A stretch of 64,000 bases of DNA, taken from assembly GCA_037974965.1 (NCBI GenBank), contig JBBPFI010000002.1:1984001-2048000 (forward strand), read 5' to 3'. This DNA is from Dacryopinax spathularia. Taxonomy: Eukaryota > Basidiomycota > Dacrymycetes > Dacrymycetales > Dacrymycetaceae. The notes under the pieces are model-generated. The model did not search any database, was not told the DNA's origin, and saw nothing but the letters and a program-made list of their open reading frames with translations. This document shows positions 49,796-63,700 of the stretch, in pieces (position 1 is the first letter of the stretch; every line of letters begins with the position of its first letter). The position numbers were made by a program, and so were the translations under genes.

Positions 49796-52700
49796 TCAAT
49801 TTCTCGTGCTGGCCTCCAGCCGCTCCGCAACAGAGTCGCCGCCCCAACTTCTCACCCACGCCAGACGTTCTCTTCTGTCTGGTAAGGCCGGCACCCCTTC
49901 GCACCTTGCAACGGACTCGTACATGAGGACATCCGCTACAGCCTCCTTCTTTCCTCCCCTCAGCAATGCAAGAAGCATATGCCTCCTTCGGGTCTCGCCA
50001 CCTTCCACTGGCTTTCCTGTTTCTGTACGGCTTTCCGGCTGATCTGACGATGCTGTGGTTGATGTAGCGGGACGTTGCCAGATGTTGCAAGCAACATGAT
50101 GCAGCGCAACAACCCTCAAGAATCCCTGCGCCGTTCCCTGCACCAACGCCTTCACATATCTCGCGAGCATCTCGCTATCTCCCTCAACAGGATACAAGAA
50201 CTCGCCCAAGCTCTTCGCCGGTACGCTTTCCACCGGTACCCGAACAGTCCGTATCGCTAGGGAATGGTCGCCCCAGAAAAGCTGGCGATAATCTGGTGGA
50301 TAGCGCATGCTTAACGGTGGGAGAAGGAGAGCGCCAAATACGGGGTCGGCGAAGGAGATCGCTTCGTACAAAGCTAGGAAGTCGGTGTAGAACTGATAGA
50401 AGGGTACACCTGAGCCGAGGTAGTCCTTGGACGCAGCTTCAAGCGGTGGAGCGGCCTCAGGCGGTGGTATGCGGTATGTCTCCCCCGCGGTGGTGGAAGA
50501 TCCAATCGTGAATGGCTCCAGGAGGGATTTCATCTTTGCAGACACCACAGGATCGCGGAATACGTCCTCGCTTGAGTCGCCTTGGGGCTGCCCGTGTTCC
50601 AGCATAACCACGCGCATACAACCGAAGACAATCTCTTCCCTCCTGAGCGCTTCTTCCGGGTAGGAATCAAGCAATAACGCCTGATACAGTTCCACAGCGA
50701 AGAGCGTGGAACGTGTTGTCTCCGTCTCCGACGCGTCCCAAGACGGCGGGAAGGTGTCGAAAGCGGTTGTCGTTCCAGACCGCAGCAAATCGGACAGGGG
50801 TTGGAAGAGGAAGTCCCGCTTGAGCGGTAGACCTACAGGTGCCTTGAGCGTCGATGTGGAGGGCTTGTGCAGGCCTGCAAGTGAGGGCAGCATTATTCGC
50901 GTTGCTTGCTGAATTGATGTGGGCGTAAGGGTGTAAGGCGCGATGCAGTACTTCTCGTCCGGTCGGATCGCATGCAGATAGAACGGCAGTGCGTCCTGCA
51001 GGATACCGCGTTGCAGGATTGACTCATCGATGGTGGTATCTAAGCTCTCCGCCAGATCTTTCACGCCCGAAGCGAAGGTCTCGATAATCCACTGGGCATG
51101 CGCTTCGTCTCCTGGAATCAAGCGCCGTAATATCCGAAGAGCTCGGACGGACCAGCTTTCTGTCGACATAGTCTTGAGCATATGTGATAGCCTGAGTTCA
51201 TGCACGAGTAGGCTAGTTAACGGTCGTAGATGGACATAAGCCCCCGGTGGAGCTGTGACATCAAGCGGATCGGACAGCAGCGTTGTGTCGAGGATATTGC
51301 TCAGCAGTCTTGAGATCGACGCTCCTGGAAGACCCAGCGGATCGGAGGTCGAGGTGGACGAGCTGAGAAGCGACAGTGAAAGGCGCACTGCCGCATCCAG
51401 CAATCTAGCAGGACGTGCGACATCCCTGAGAGACTCAAGGAACTTCGGCTTTCCAAGTCCATCATACGTGTCCAAACAAGTCTGCAAATCCTCCAGCGCG
51501 GAATCGATCGCCGAACGGCCATTCCCTTCTTGGATAATCTCCTGCACGCCATCCAGGACTTTCTTCCGCTCTTGCTCTCCCTTGTTAACCCCATTGATCG
51601 CTGCTCCTTCCGCATAAGCCGCAACTGCATTCCAAAGACCAGCCCAGATGGCCTCTTGCTCTGCGGGTACGTGACCAGCAAGCTGGAGGAGGTCGTCTTC
51701 CCAGCCAAAAGCTTCGATCTGTGACCAGATGAGCTCGTGTGGCGGAATGGTCTTGTGTGGGTCGACAGCGCATGTCGTCCAGACTTCTCGAAGTTCCAGG
51801 AAGGTTTCTGTGAGGCGGGCGAAACTGGCTGTGATGTCGCCTTCCCGAAGGACGGAAGTAAGGTAGGCCACGAGTGCGGGGGAGAATTCTTGGACTGTGA
51901 AGGCGATCTTACAGCCTAGTCCGTATCTTCCGAGTGTGGCGTAGAAGTGGAGCGTTTCGGCCATTAGGTACTCCCGGAGCTCGCGCTCTTCAGCCTTTGT
52001 GGTAGGCTCCGGCATCTGAGCGAGGAATCGCAGTAGTGCATTTGGGACGTCCACCACGAGAGCTTCGGCATTTGTTCGCGCGGATGCTGCCAAAACCGAA
52101 AGCAGCTGGATAAGCTTTGGGTCCTGCGCCGACTCTCCTGGGAAGTCGGAGGGTGTGTATGCTAGCCAGGCCGATAGAATGGACGAGAGAAAACTGGGGG
52201 ACTTGATGATCGCCGATGCGTGCGCCTCGTAGTGACACGCTAAGCGATGGAGGATGCCCAATAGTTGAGACAGGGTGATGGCGGGGAAGGAGGGCGGTAC
52301 GGTGAAATATGACTGAATGAGGGGCAGCGCCTTCTCCAGCGGGATGGAGGACAGCGCATCCAGCCCCGGAATAATGGTGGGCGGTTCTTCCTCGTCCACA
52401 CTCGACGGGATCTTGCGTTTCTCCTCAACCCAGAGCTCGACGCCTTCTTGCAGGACGTAGGACTCGTCCCATCCTACAACGGTCTCCCAAACAACCTCCA
52501 CTGCACGAGCGCCAACGCTGCCTTTCTCACCCAGCGCAGCCATGCCAGATTTCAGGATCCGTTCTCGTGCGTCTGACCCCACGGCGTCTAGGCTGATCTG
52601 ACCTTGGCCGAGTCGTTGTGCCACTTTCGCTAGAACTCCGAGGACCGTTGCGCGCTGAGCGGCATTCGTGGATCGGGAGAGGTAGAGTAGGTCATCGAGC

Positions 52701-53984
52701 GTATAACCTGCTAATGACGAGGCTGTATGATGCAGTCCCAGATGGGTCGGTAAGGTCGTTTGTAGATCTGGGGGGATGAGATTGCCTTGCAGGTCGAATC
52801 TCGGCGCATCTGAAGGCTGCTCTGTGGCAGAAGGAGCGGTGATCCATTCTAGTCCTGGATGAGCCGCAGTCTCATTGGGGAAGAACCGTCTTCGGATGTC
52901 TTCTGGTGTCCCTTCTTCCAGCGCGTCAGCCACTGACTGTCGGAGGGCCGATTCAGCGGGTTGTTCTTGAGCCATGCGTAGGGCAGGAGCATCATGCTTC
53001 TTCATCCCTTCTGGTCGTAAGGAGCGGAAACGTAGCTGGGTGACGGGGACATCGTCCGCACTTCCGTCGTCAGGCGGGGCCATGAGCATATGGACGGCCT
53101 TGGGCGAAGTCGGCTGAGAGGGGTAGACATGGATGTCTGATGGGGTGACATCGGCGAATCGTAGGCGGCGGATAGTGGAGGATGTGGTTTCTGAGGTTGC
53201 GGTCGAGTCTCGCAGAGCACTCCTGGGGCGATGGAGGTCTGCGGAGAGAGTCAGCGTTGGTTACACGTGCATACACAACAAACACACCTGCTAGTATCTG
53301 AGCTCGCGACGGAGGCGCTTGCGGTTGATCTGGTGAGGTTACAGACGGCGGCTGGGCGTCCGAAGCGCTTGGTTCACTTGACTGACCTTCATCGGCATCA
53401 TGCACATCACCCGAGGACGGTAACTGTATCGTCTGCGTTGAGGGAGGTGTGGGAGCAGTAATTTCGAGGGTTTGACGAGAACCGTCAGGGGTCTTGCCTT
53501 CTCGCTTTAGCCTTCTTCTCCTTAGCATCTCAGCAATGCCACTCCCAAACTTCTCTAGCAAGTCCTCTCTCTCGGCTATCCGTTCCTCCTCCGTCATCTC
53601 CGCTATCCTCCTGTCATTCTCGTCCGCTACCTCCTTGAACAGTTTCTCGGTCTCGTCACTCGGCGCATCGCTTGCCGCCGCAGATGCGGTGGGAGTCACC
53701 GAGCTCGCCTGAGCACTTTCCTCTTCATCGTCCTCCTGGTCCTCCGCCGACTCCCATTTCATAGTCGGAGATAAGGTGGGTAATATGGTAGGTACATTCT
53801 CAGCTCTTGGCGTGTTCTGCTTTCGGCTTCTTGCGAAAGCGCTCGTGCCCCGGGGGGCTTTCGACCGATGTGTGACTGCAGGGTATCCGGTCGATGGGTC
53901 CGGAGCAGGGAAAGGTGACGGAGCTGGCGGTCGACTAGAAGTCGGCTTCCGCTCGACGATAGAGCCGATCATTGTCGATAGCAA
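49796..53984 (-). CDS. RPAP1: RNA polymerase II-associated protein 1 (RPAP1)
   Basis: Exons 53288-53984 and 49796-53238 give 1379 aa. RPAP1 (yeast Rba50) helps assemble RNA polymerase II and links it to its nuclear import and co-activators. The N-terminal part has GSIVERKP and the RPAP1_N-like helix DENDRRIAEMTEEERIAER; then IRRLRFADV, LRFRSLRPEG, and the RPAP1_C signature RFDLQGNLI ... LPTHLGLHHT ... YTLDDLLYLSRS. The remaining ~900 residues are helical repeat-like, as in the family. The first Met is at 53984; a second Met four codons on (MIGSIVERKP) is an alternative start. No membrane segments. Confidence 0.88.
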
Positions 53985-54887
53985 TGCATGAGCAGGTGGG
54001 TATATAGGCTGTGATACTGAGGTGCCAGTGCTGGGAAAGAGCTCGCACGACTTTGGGAAGCGGCGGGTCGCTCAGCATTATGACGAGGCCCCTAGATTAT
54101 GTAAGCTGGAAAGGTGCGCGAGCAGTTGACATGATGACCTTCGGTCCTTCTTCCGCAACTCCGAGTGGGCCCTCCTCTTTCTCCGAGACCATCAGCTGTC
54201 TGCAGCGATCACCAATACGCCTTCCAGCGAAGAAATGGTTCTCTGACTGAACTTTAGGCTCTCATGGCGGGACTTTCATGAGCCGCCATCTGCTTGGTAG
54301 TCAAGAGAGGTGCCACGTCATCTAGCGTGAGAGCGAGCGCGACGCTTTTCATGTGAACGATCGGACGACAAACAAGTTGGCTCAGTATATTTTCAAACGA
54401 TCGTACGACAAGTGAGACTATACGCGTTCAACTTCTGTCCAAGTCCTTATTCTTCTGCGTTGTTTCCTCTCGTTTTAACCTCAGGGCGAGGGCCGGCTGT
54501 CATGGCTAACTTCGGACGATCGGCCCGCATGACATTATCAGGATCGGCCGCCGCAGGGTCATCATGCCGCCTTCTACATCGGGCCTGTTTCCTTTCAGCA
54601 CCCACAGACAACGCGTGCATATGATGGAGGATAACGTACGACCGCGCTTCTCCGGATATGGCTAACTTCCGTCATCTCGTGCCTGCATGTGATCTTTGTC
54701 GGCTACGGCTTGCTGGAAGGTGTGCCCTAGTCCGTCGTCTGGCGGATCGTGCGGCTCCTCGGCGGCCGTCTCCACCTCCTTTTCCCCCGCAGAGGACCCA
54801 TGTCGCTCTCATGGGTACCGACACGCACTCATAAGGCGGCCGTGGGACGTGAGATGCTGGACCGTGGATGCCCGCCTTGCTGTCGTT
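53985..54887. other. Intergenic, divergent promoter region
   Basis: The 903 bases separate RPAP1 and the P450 gene. Short plus-strand frames occur at 54011-54250 and 54412-54624 without similarity. The P450 frame is open upstream to an ATG at 54696, which would put a hydrophilic extension before the membrane anchor and is judged unlikely. Confidence 0.45.
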
Positions 54888-56989
54888 ATGTCTGCTGTCT
54901 CTGCTGTGCTGTCTCCTTTGCTGAACCTCCGCCCCTTGGATGTTGCGGCGTTCGGGGCTGTCATCTGGCTTGCCCTCGTCGTCTATCGCCGAATCTCCGC
55001 TAAGTCTCGAACTACCAAGCTGAGGGGACCTCCGCGGAAGAGCTGGGTATGGGGCTACAACCGCGAGCTAGTGTCTAAGATCACCTCCGGACCGTCGTTC
55101 GAAGAATGGGCGAACGAGTACGGCTCGTGCTTTATGCTACCGGTTGAACTCGGGGTGCGTCGAGACTACGTCTTAATCTTCTTATGCTTACCGTCGTCTA
55201 TAGAAACAGCGCCTGATCCTAAGCGACCCGCGAGCCATTCATCATATCTTCACCACCAACTCGTATAACTATCGCCGACCGGAAGGCCTGCGCCTGGCGA
55301 CACAGAAGCTGCTGGGTGATGGTATCTTGTCCGCAGAAGGTAATGTTTCTCGACTCCGAACCAAGGCGCCCAACCTGACCTCCGAACAGGTGACGATCAC
55401 AAGCGCTTGAGGAAAGCGCTGAACCCGGGGTTCATCCCTCAAGCGCTGAAGCAGTTCGTGCCAACGTTCTATGATTCAGCTCATAAGGCACGCTTAATTC
55501 CTTCAACTATCAAGGCGTGCTCTTACCCAGGCACAGGTTGAGGAAGCATGGGATGCTGTGTTGGCTGATCAGAAGGAAGCGGAGGTTGTTATTGATGTCC
55601 AGAAATGGTACGTCACAGCTAGAAACAATACCAATAACCAATTCACTCGTTTTCCATTCTAGGATGAATGCCATAACCCTGGTACGCGTCATGATTGACT
55701 CTAACCATGAGGCGGAACTGAAAGGAGGCAGGATACTATCGGCCTCACCGGCTTTTCCTACGACTTCGGCACCCTGAGAGGCGAGCGTCCACCCGTCATC
55801 CAGGTCCTCTCCACCTTCGGCACGCAGAAGCTCGACTTCCTCTCCGCCCTCACGTTCCTCCTTCTCCAGACCGTCCCACAGGTGCTCCTCATCCCATCGC
55901 CGAGGAACAAACTGTTTTCCGCTCTGAATGACTCGATGAGCGAGGCGGTTAGCAAGGTGCTGGCGAAGATGAAAGAGGAGAAGATGGAGACGCAAGATCA
56001 TTTCTCGATGCTGGGACCTCTCAGTGCGTTCTGGTCCAATCATGCTATGGAGGGGGGGCTGATGAGAATTAGTGAAATCCGAAGGCAAGACGATTACCGA
56101 GTCGGAGCTCGCTGCACAGGTATGTTCCCTCGATATCTCATGCTTTCAATTGTTGATGTGTGGAAAGATGAACACCTTGATTCTTGCGGGATATGAGACT
56201 ACTGCTAGTACGTCTACCCCCATTTTCGCAGCTACTCTAGGCTAACAGAAACTACAGACAGCCTAAGCGTAAGGTGCTCGGCATAACATGTGTTAACAGG
56301 TCTAATCGTCTCTCAGTGGTGCTTGCATGAGCTCTCTCTCCGCCCTGCGCTCCAACACGAACTTCGCGCTGAACTCGCCCAGTTCCCGGACCCGACATAC
56401 GAAGACCTCCTCTCCCGCATGCCTCTGCTCGAAGCCGTCCTACGCGAAACCCTGCGCACGCATCCGCCCGTGCCCGACCACTCCCGCTATGCCGTGTCAG
56501 ACGACATCATCCCCCTCTACGAACCTATCACGACCGCCGACGGGCAAGTCGTAGACCACCTAAAGGTCGCCGCTGGGCAAGGCATCACAATTGGTTTGGA
56601 GGCAGTGAACAAGAGCAAGCATATCTGGGGTCCGACGGCGCATGAGTTTGACCCGCATAGGTGGCTCGGCGAGCTCCCGAAGCTGGCTCAGGAGGTGCAG
56701 GGGTATCATCATTTGCTGACGTTTACGGATGGGCCGAGACACTGTATTGGGAAGAACTTTGCCGTGCTGGAGTTCAAGGTGCGTTCTCCGCTCTCGCTGT
56801 GAATCTGTCTGACCAGGTCGCACACAATCGTAGGCGGTACTCTCCGTGCTCGTGCGCAGATTCCACTTTGAGCCCTCGGACGGCACGGGCAAGAACGTAT
56901 ATATGCACCGCGGTTTCCTTCCCCGGCCTCAGACGACCGGCGCCGACCTAGGTGCACTGATGATGCGTGTCAAGCATGTTGAGGCTTGA
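54888..56989 (+). CDS. Cytochrome P450 monooxygenase
   Basis: Membrane-anchored microsomal heme-thiolate monooxygenase. A hydrophobic N-terminal anchor (VAAFGAVIWLALVVYR) is followed by a GPP-type hinge (LRGPPRKSWVWG), I-helix ILAGYETTA, K-helix ETLR, FDPHRW, and heme loop FTDGPRHCIGKNF with the Cys ligand. The coding sequence is split into at least eight exons; the first few are 54888 to about 55153, about 55202-55339 and about 55389-55487. The next intron (55488-55530) appears to use a GC donor, since no GT keeps the frame; splice sites around 56200-56310 were not settled. Substrate is not predictable. The gene converges on an MFS transporter 286 bases away. Confidence 0.87.
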
Positions 56990-57275
56990 CTCATACCTTT
57001 TCTTGTATACATACCAGATAGCTGAATCCACGATTTACGACGTATTGCATCACTCCACTTCCGGTCCTATCTATCCATTTACAGGAGTTCTGTGCGATTC
57101 TTGAGCTTAGATGGTGACCGATGACGGAGAAACAATATCGTTACATTCTATCCATGCTTTTGCAGGTGACTATAGATATACAAATGGTTTCAGATGAAGG
57201 GTAACATGAACCAATACAACAAAGGCGCTTTTTGCGTCTATTCCCCCACCACATCCCAGCTTCCATCAGCTGCAC

Positions 57276-59730
57276 CTACACTTCCTCCTTCATCTTCTCC
57301 ACCGCGCTCTGCGCCTCTCCCTCGACCACCTTGGCCTCCTTAGGCTCCTTGGTCGCCGTGCCCTCCTTCCCCGACTCATCGCCGCCGCCCTCAGGCACAG
57401 CCGGCGGACTCAGCTCCATCATCCTCACCCCCTCCCTCCTCTCCTGTCTCTCTCTCCACGTACTCCCATCCCTGATCGTCCACACTATCAGCCCGAACCC
57501 GATCCATGCCAGGACCGCGGAGATGGCGTTCATGGGCGCTACGCCTATTGCATTTGTGAGCGGGAGACAGTAGGCTGAGGATGCGGCGCAGGCTATGTAG
57601 CGGAGGCAGTTGCTGCGAGCGGGCGTGGATCAGCACAACTCGAAACGTACAACACCAAAAGGAGTTTTGGGGAGGAGAAAGGTAGCTCGGAAGGAGAGGC
57701 AGAGGCAGAGGCAAGTGGAGAGGGAAAAGGAGAACAAGAAAAGTGAGGAGAGACGCACTTTATAGCAATAACCTCCGTACTCCTCGTCTGCATAGCATCC
57801 ACAAGATAAGTATTACATATCGCCAAAATACACATCAGCCCAAACCCGCTCGCCGCCACCAATATCAGCGCAACCGCCAGCCCACCCGCGCCAGTCCAAA
57901 ACTGCACGACCAAGCCATAAGCCAACACGCTCAACGGCAATATTGCCCCGGAGCCGAGGAGGGAAGCGCGCAAGCGGTCCTCGGGACGGAAATGGCCGGA
58001 CCGGAGCTTGAGGGATTTGCGGACGGCGAGGTCGGATTGGATGCCGGAGATGCGCGAGCCGATGAGGTTTCCTATGCCGGGGGCGAGGTAGAGCAGGCCG
58101 AGGAGGGCGGCGGAGGTGATGTTGTATCGGGGGCCGATGGTGTATGTGAGGGGGACGAGGATCGCTAGGGCGGGCGGGGAGCGTCAGCAGCTGCATTCGG
58201 CACCCTTCCAAGGGGCGGGAAGGGAAGGATAAGACGAGAAGGAAGGCAAGGGAGGAGAGGGGAGGAAGGGTACGGCCGGGATGGAATGGGTTGGAGAAGG
58301 GAGCAGCGAAACGGGGGAACGCACCATACGTCGTCTCCAACACCACCGAACTAACAATACTAATCCACAAAACATTCCTATACCTCAAAAGCCACACCGG
58401 CTTAACAGGATCCAACCACACCCACACAAACCTCCCCCCCTTCCCCTCCCTTCTCCTCCTCTCCCTCTCCGCTACCACCCCCCTAGAATGGGCCGTCTCG
58501 GGCAAAAAGAACACCACGAGGAGCGTGGCCAGCCCGCCCATTGCTAGGAGAAGGTATTGCATGCTTCGCCAGCCTTGGCCGTTTTGGACGTAGGAGGTGA
58601 GGACGCCCGCTATGAGGGGGGCGAGGGCGGGGCCGAAGAGGGCGCCGCCGTACATTAGGCCCATGGCGCGGCCGCGTTCGGTGGGTCGGTACTGAGCGAG
58701 CGGAGTTAGCGAGGCATCCATAGCGAGTCATGCCGCTTCATGCTCCTTCCCAGGAGACAAGCGGATGGAAGCAGAGAACTGAGGGGGGGAGAAGGAGAGG
58801 CAAGGAGAGGAAGAAAGGGAGGAGAAGGGATAGGCGGATGGGACTCACGATATCCCCAATACTCCCCGCCCCCACACTCAACACACTACTCGCCCCAATG
58901 CCCTGCAAAACCCTCGTAACGATCAAACTGACCAAACTCCCACTCAGCGCCACACCCAAGCTCCCCACACAAAAAAGCGGCAACGAAGCGAGGTAGACGG
59001 CCTTGCGGCCGTAGAAACGGGCGTATGGGGCCCAGGCTAGGGGGGCTACGCCGATGGTGACGAGGTAGATCGCTACGGTGTAGTTTATTACGCTGCCTGA
59101 GCAGTGGAGGTCGGAGGCTATGGTCGGGATGGAGGGGAGGAAGGAGGAGGAGGCGAAGGCTGTCACACGCCGTATCAGATCACCGCACTTTCACATCCTG
59201 CCACACCCGGGTAGGAGAGGAAGGAGGGACGTACGAGCCAACAGCGCGCTATAAGCGACAATGCCCACAATAACATACTTCCTCCTCTTACTAAACCGGT
59301 CATACACATCCCCTTTCCTCTCGAGCGCATGAGCGACGTCCGGGTCGGGCGGGTCTTCTACTTCGCCTGCTCCGACTGCTGCCCCTTCGGAAGGGAGTTC
59401 AGCGAGGGTGCGTTGGTCTTCGTCGCTGCTCTTGCGGACAGTGGAGGGAGCGGAGGGGGTGGGTTTCTTGAGGTCTTCGGAGTCGTCCTCGAGGGGAAGC
59501 GGGGGAGGGTAGGAGGAGGAGACGCGCGTTGGGACTTCGGCGAGCGGGGAACCGGCTTCCAACCCTTTAGACGTGCTAGCCTCGAGAGCAGAGACCCGCT
59601 CCCCGGGGACGTCGCGTGCTAGTACATTGGGAGGAGGGAGCTCACTGGTTCCAGCAGCGGGAACAGCAGGCCATCGGCTCTGTTCTTCCCTAGCCTGAGC
59701 CAGCTCAGCCTTTGTACTAGGAGCAGCCAT
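57276..59730 (-). CDS. MFS transporter, DHA1 drug:H+ antiporter-like
   Basis: Twelve-helix major facilitator with a long disordered hydrophilic N-terminus (~150 aa) and a Glu-rich C-terminal tail. Visible blocks: helix 1 YVIVGIVAYSALLA, then FLPSIPTIASDL, loop motif A-like YARFYGRKAVYL, the motif-C-like helix with GASSVLSVGAG, ALFGPALAPLIAGVL, and later helices around LLYLAPGIGNLIGS and GFGLMCILAICNTYLVDA. Coding sequence is in about five exons. Members export drugs or metabolites from the cell in exchange for protons; the cargo is unknown. I start at MAAPSTKAELA (59730); an in-frame Met at 59769 would add 13 residues. The neighbouring P450 is convergent; co-function is possible but unproven. 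Confidence 0.85.
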
Positions 59731-60769
59731 CCTACTCCTTGCTCGCAACCCGGAGAAGAGACCGCGCAACCAGCAAGCCTAGAAGGACGAGTTGTCCCGC
59801 AGAAAATAAGAGCAAGAGGGAGGGAAGGGAGGGAAGGGGAGACTCGGTGTGATGTTATCATCATTGCATTATATCGACCCACCATCCGCCTATCCACCCG
59901 GTAGTCACTCGATCAGCCGACCGATCGTGCCGAGCGCCCATAAGTAATCGGGCTAGCCCATCCGCCGTTCACCAAACAGAATTCCACCAGTTGCAGGCGA
60001 CCGCACGGTGGCCAGACGGCGAATGGCCGGCGGAGGTGCAGGCTTGCACCAAGGTGTGCAGAATTTCGGCGGACTCGGCGCCGATGATCCCCTGCGCTCC
60101 AGTAAAGAGGTAAAGACCCCGGACCGGCAGAGCGTGCCGAGTTTGCCGGCGTTTCGCCCGTAAAATGACGGAGGCGGATTGGCTGGCGGTCGGGGGCGGG
60201 TTTCGAGCTGGCTCGGAAGTCGGGGAGCGTGTGCGGTGTAATGCTGTTTTACGATATCGGCCTTCTCTTGAACTACTACGAGAAGGGGAGATACGGAGTA
60301 TGCCGGTGAAGAAGGATGTCATTTCATTCATCATCGCCGGCGCAACGATGCGCGATTGATAGGGAGGGCCCCATGTATTCTTTGCGCTGGCACGGAGGCT
60401 CGGCCGAACTGCCGGTCAGGCGCCCATCCTCCGCTTGGCAAGAACGGCCCGACCTCCAGCTTACAACGGCACCAGGTCACGTGCCGATTCTTTAGGCTTC
60501 TGAGCCTTACGGCGCAAGAATGACGATTCTTAAACTGTCTGAGCAGGAGGGAACACCGAGCCTGAAACAGTCCGTAAGTATTGCTCAGTCAGTTTCGCCA
60601 CAAACCCTGCTACACTATATTGTCCTTGGTCAAAAGTAGAGCAAAGAGATGCAGTCTAGAGATCCGGAATCCCAAAAGATCGAAGAAAGCCAGCACGGCC
60701 AGCTCACACAGAAACGAATATGGACGAGTCTAAGGTATATCTATCTATCTCGGTCCCAAGCGGGTGAGA
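59731..60769. other. Intergenic
   Basis: The 1.04 kb between the MFS transporter start and the end of the GH30 gene contain no supported coding region. Frames at 59969-60334 (minus) and 60165-60359 (plus) overlap each other and show no family similarity. Confidence 0.45.
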
Positions 60770-63700
60770 TCAGTTCTGGGCGAACCACCAGAGGGTTGTG
60801 ACGCCTATTGGGAAGGCGTATGTGGCTGTTTTATCGGGTTAGTTCTGGTGGACAGATGAGGGAGGGAGAGGGAGAGAAGAGACGGACCTTGCGTCCCCCT
60901 GAACTCTATCGTCGTCGTTACTGGTCCTGCGTTTTGCTGGTCGTTCCTATATATTCGTCAATACTGTATATGACTAGGCAGTTAGCGGAAGGAAAGAAGC
61001 GCACCAATTAAGCACAACAAGCGAATACCGATTCCAGTCCGTGCCCGCCGCTGCCGACCGTCCGGTCTTATACGCACTAACGACAAGCTCGTAATTCAAG
61101 TTCCCACCAACGGTCGCACCGATCCTCTGGCCGAACGGCCCGCCCGAGTCTTTGGGTACGACGGCCCTCGAGGCCTGGGCAAGAGAATAGAATTCCTGGT
61201 TGAGCGAGTACGTGCCGTCGTAGTTCACTGTGACGATCGGTCGGCAGCCCGCGCCCCCGCAGGAGTCTGTGCCCGGGAGCTTGGGGTTGCCCGCTCCGTC
61301 CAGGGCTATGGCCCACATTACTACTGAGCGGGACATGTAGTTCGGCGCGCCGATCATCCTGTTCGCACCCCGTCAGCTTCGTCCATATGAATATGGTGAA
61401 AAAGGCTCACAGGTTGTCCATGTCCCACTTGATGTCACTCCACCAATCACTCCCATACGTCCCGATACATTCTGTAAAGTGCACCTCCTTGTCCGGGTGG
61501 GCGTTCACGAACGACATCTGTTGGTCCACCGAGCCAGCATAACAGTGGAAAGACGCGCCTGCAAACGCGTTCGGCTCGTCGTTCACCGCTTGCACGGGGT
61601 AATTGGCCGCTTGGTCCCAATTATGTTCCCACGCCATAATCTTCACGTTCCCGAACCCGTTGCTGTTCAACAGCTGACGGAGTTGCGCAGCGACGTTGGC
61701 TTCATCGTCGGGGTTCATGAGGCAGGTTGGGTACGTGGGGTTGTTGTTCTCGGGCTCGTTTTGCACGGCGATGTGCGTGACGGTGAAGCCTTTGCTTTTG
61801 AACCCTTGGATGGACTTGAGCAGGTAGTTGGCCACTTGGGGACGTCAGCAATGGTCCACTGAGAAGGAAAGGGGGTGCTTACGTGTGCTAGCGTAGTTGT
61901 TATTGAATGTCCCGCCAAGCATGGTTCCGGTATCCTTCATCCACCCAGGCGGCGACCACGGCGCGACCATAATCTTGATGCTCGGGTTCACCGAGACGAT
62001 ATCCGCAAGTGTCGACCACAGGTAGCTCGGAGCAGCATTGATGTTAAAGCTCCCCAAGTTCGGATCATAATTATCGTGGAACGAGTACACCGACTGGCTG
62101 AAGTCGGATGCACCAAGCGGGACACGAAGGATGGACAAGCCTGCAGTGGCAGCGCCGTCCGTCGTGTCGAACAGAGTGTGGAGGAGCTGCCAGTAGTTGT
62201 TCGAGTTGGCGTTCTTGAGGTTCTGGAGCATGGAAGCGGAGGAATCGGTGAGCGAGGCGCCGAAGCCGTCCATTTGCTGGTAGACTTGGGCGTCGTTTAC
62301 GACAATGTCGGCTTGTCCGATTGGGCCGGGGTTGGTGAATGTGATGGGAGTGCTCATAGACTGGCGCTGGAAGAGCGCGGATTGATCGTTCCTTGTGTAC
62401 CACTATCGCTCATCAGCAAGGAGCGCCAAGTGAGGGGAATTGAGTCACTTACGATGTCCCAGATCTGCGCGCCAGCCGTGGCAGTAGCGGTCGCGCTGGT
62501 AGAGGTACTCGTTGTAGAACCAGTCGTGTACGAGTAAATGTTGATCCTCCAACCGCCGCCACACGTCTCGGCGCTATTCCCAGCACAAGGAGTGGTGCAA
62601 CCGGTACCCGAAACCAAACCACCAGTCAGAGCATTTCCGCAGTAACACTCATTACCATTCTAGCCGACAGCCGTCAGTCTGCATTCTCTCAACCGATAAG
62701 TAGAGCGAACCTCCACACCCATATAGGCATATCCCTTGCAGAACGCCTGGCAGCTCTCCAATGTCAAGCTCGTCGAGCTAGTCATCGTTGACCCCAGCAC
62801 GCGCGTGTTCTGATCAACCGCACATCCCAAGCTCTTCCAGCTCGGCGCAGCGGTCGAAGTAGTCGTCGCGGTTGTAGTAGTGGTTCCCGTTGGCGCGTAC
62901 TTGTACAGATTCATCACGTAGCTTCCGCCACACGTCTCGCCCGCGTTGCCGGAACAGACCATGTTGCAGCTCCCTGCGGAAGTGGATGTGCCGAGGCTGT
63001 TCTGGAGAGAGTTGTCACAGTGGCATTCTTGGCCGTATTCCACGCCGGCGTAGGAATAGCCTTTGGCCAGGCAAGTAGACTGGCAGAGCTCGATCGTCAT
63101 GCTCGAGTCTGTCGACTGATAGGCGGGAAGAGCGCGAGCTGGACCGTCGGTGACACAGCCAAGGGAAGACCATGAGGAGCCGGAACTGCTGCTGGAAGAA
63201 GCAGACCAGGAGTAGACGTTGATGCGCCAGCCGCCTCCGCACGTCTCAGCACTGTTGCCCGCGCATGCAGTCGTACATCCGGTCCCGGACTGGAAACCGC
63301 CAGTGAGCGAGTTACTGCAGTAGCACTCGTTGCCGTTCTTTTCCACTGTCAGTAGGATTCCCGAGATCTTAGATATGCAGACATACCTCGACACCCATGT
63401 AGGTATACCCCTTGCAGAAAGCGGCACAAGTCTCGACCGTCATGCTTGTCGAGCTTGTGCTTGTTCCGCCCAGCACACGCGTAGCCTGATCCACCGCGCA
63501 GCCCATGCTCGACCATCCTCCCGTCGGGGCCGCAGTGCTGGTGCTCGTCGTACTCGTGCTGGTCGTAGTCGTCCCAGTGACAGGCTGAAGTTGATACAAG
63601 TTCATCGCGTAGCTCCCTCCACACAGCTCCTTCCCGTTGCCCGCACACGCCATTTGACACTGCGCCGCCTGTGCGGGTGCACCCAGCCCGTTTTTTAGGG

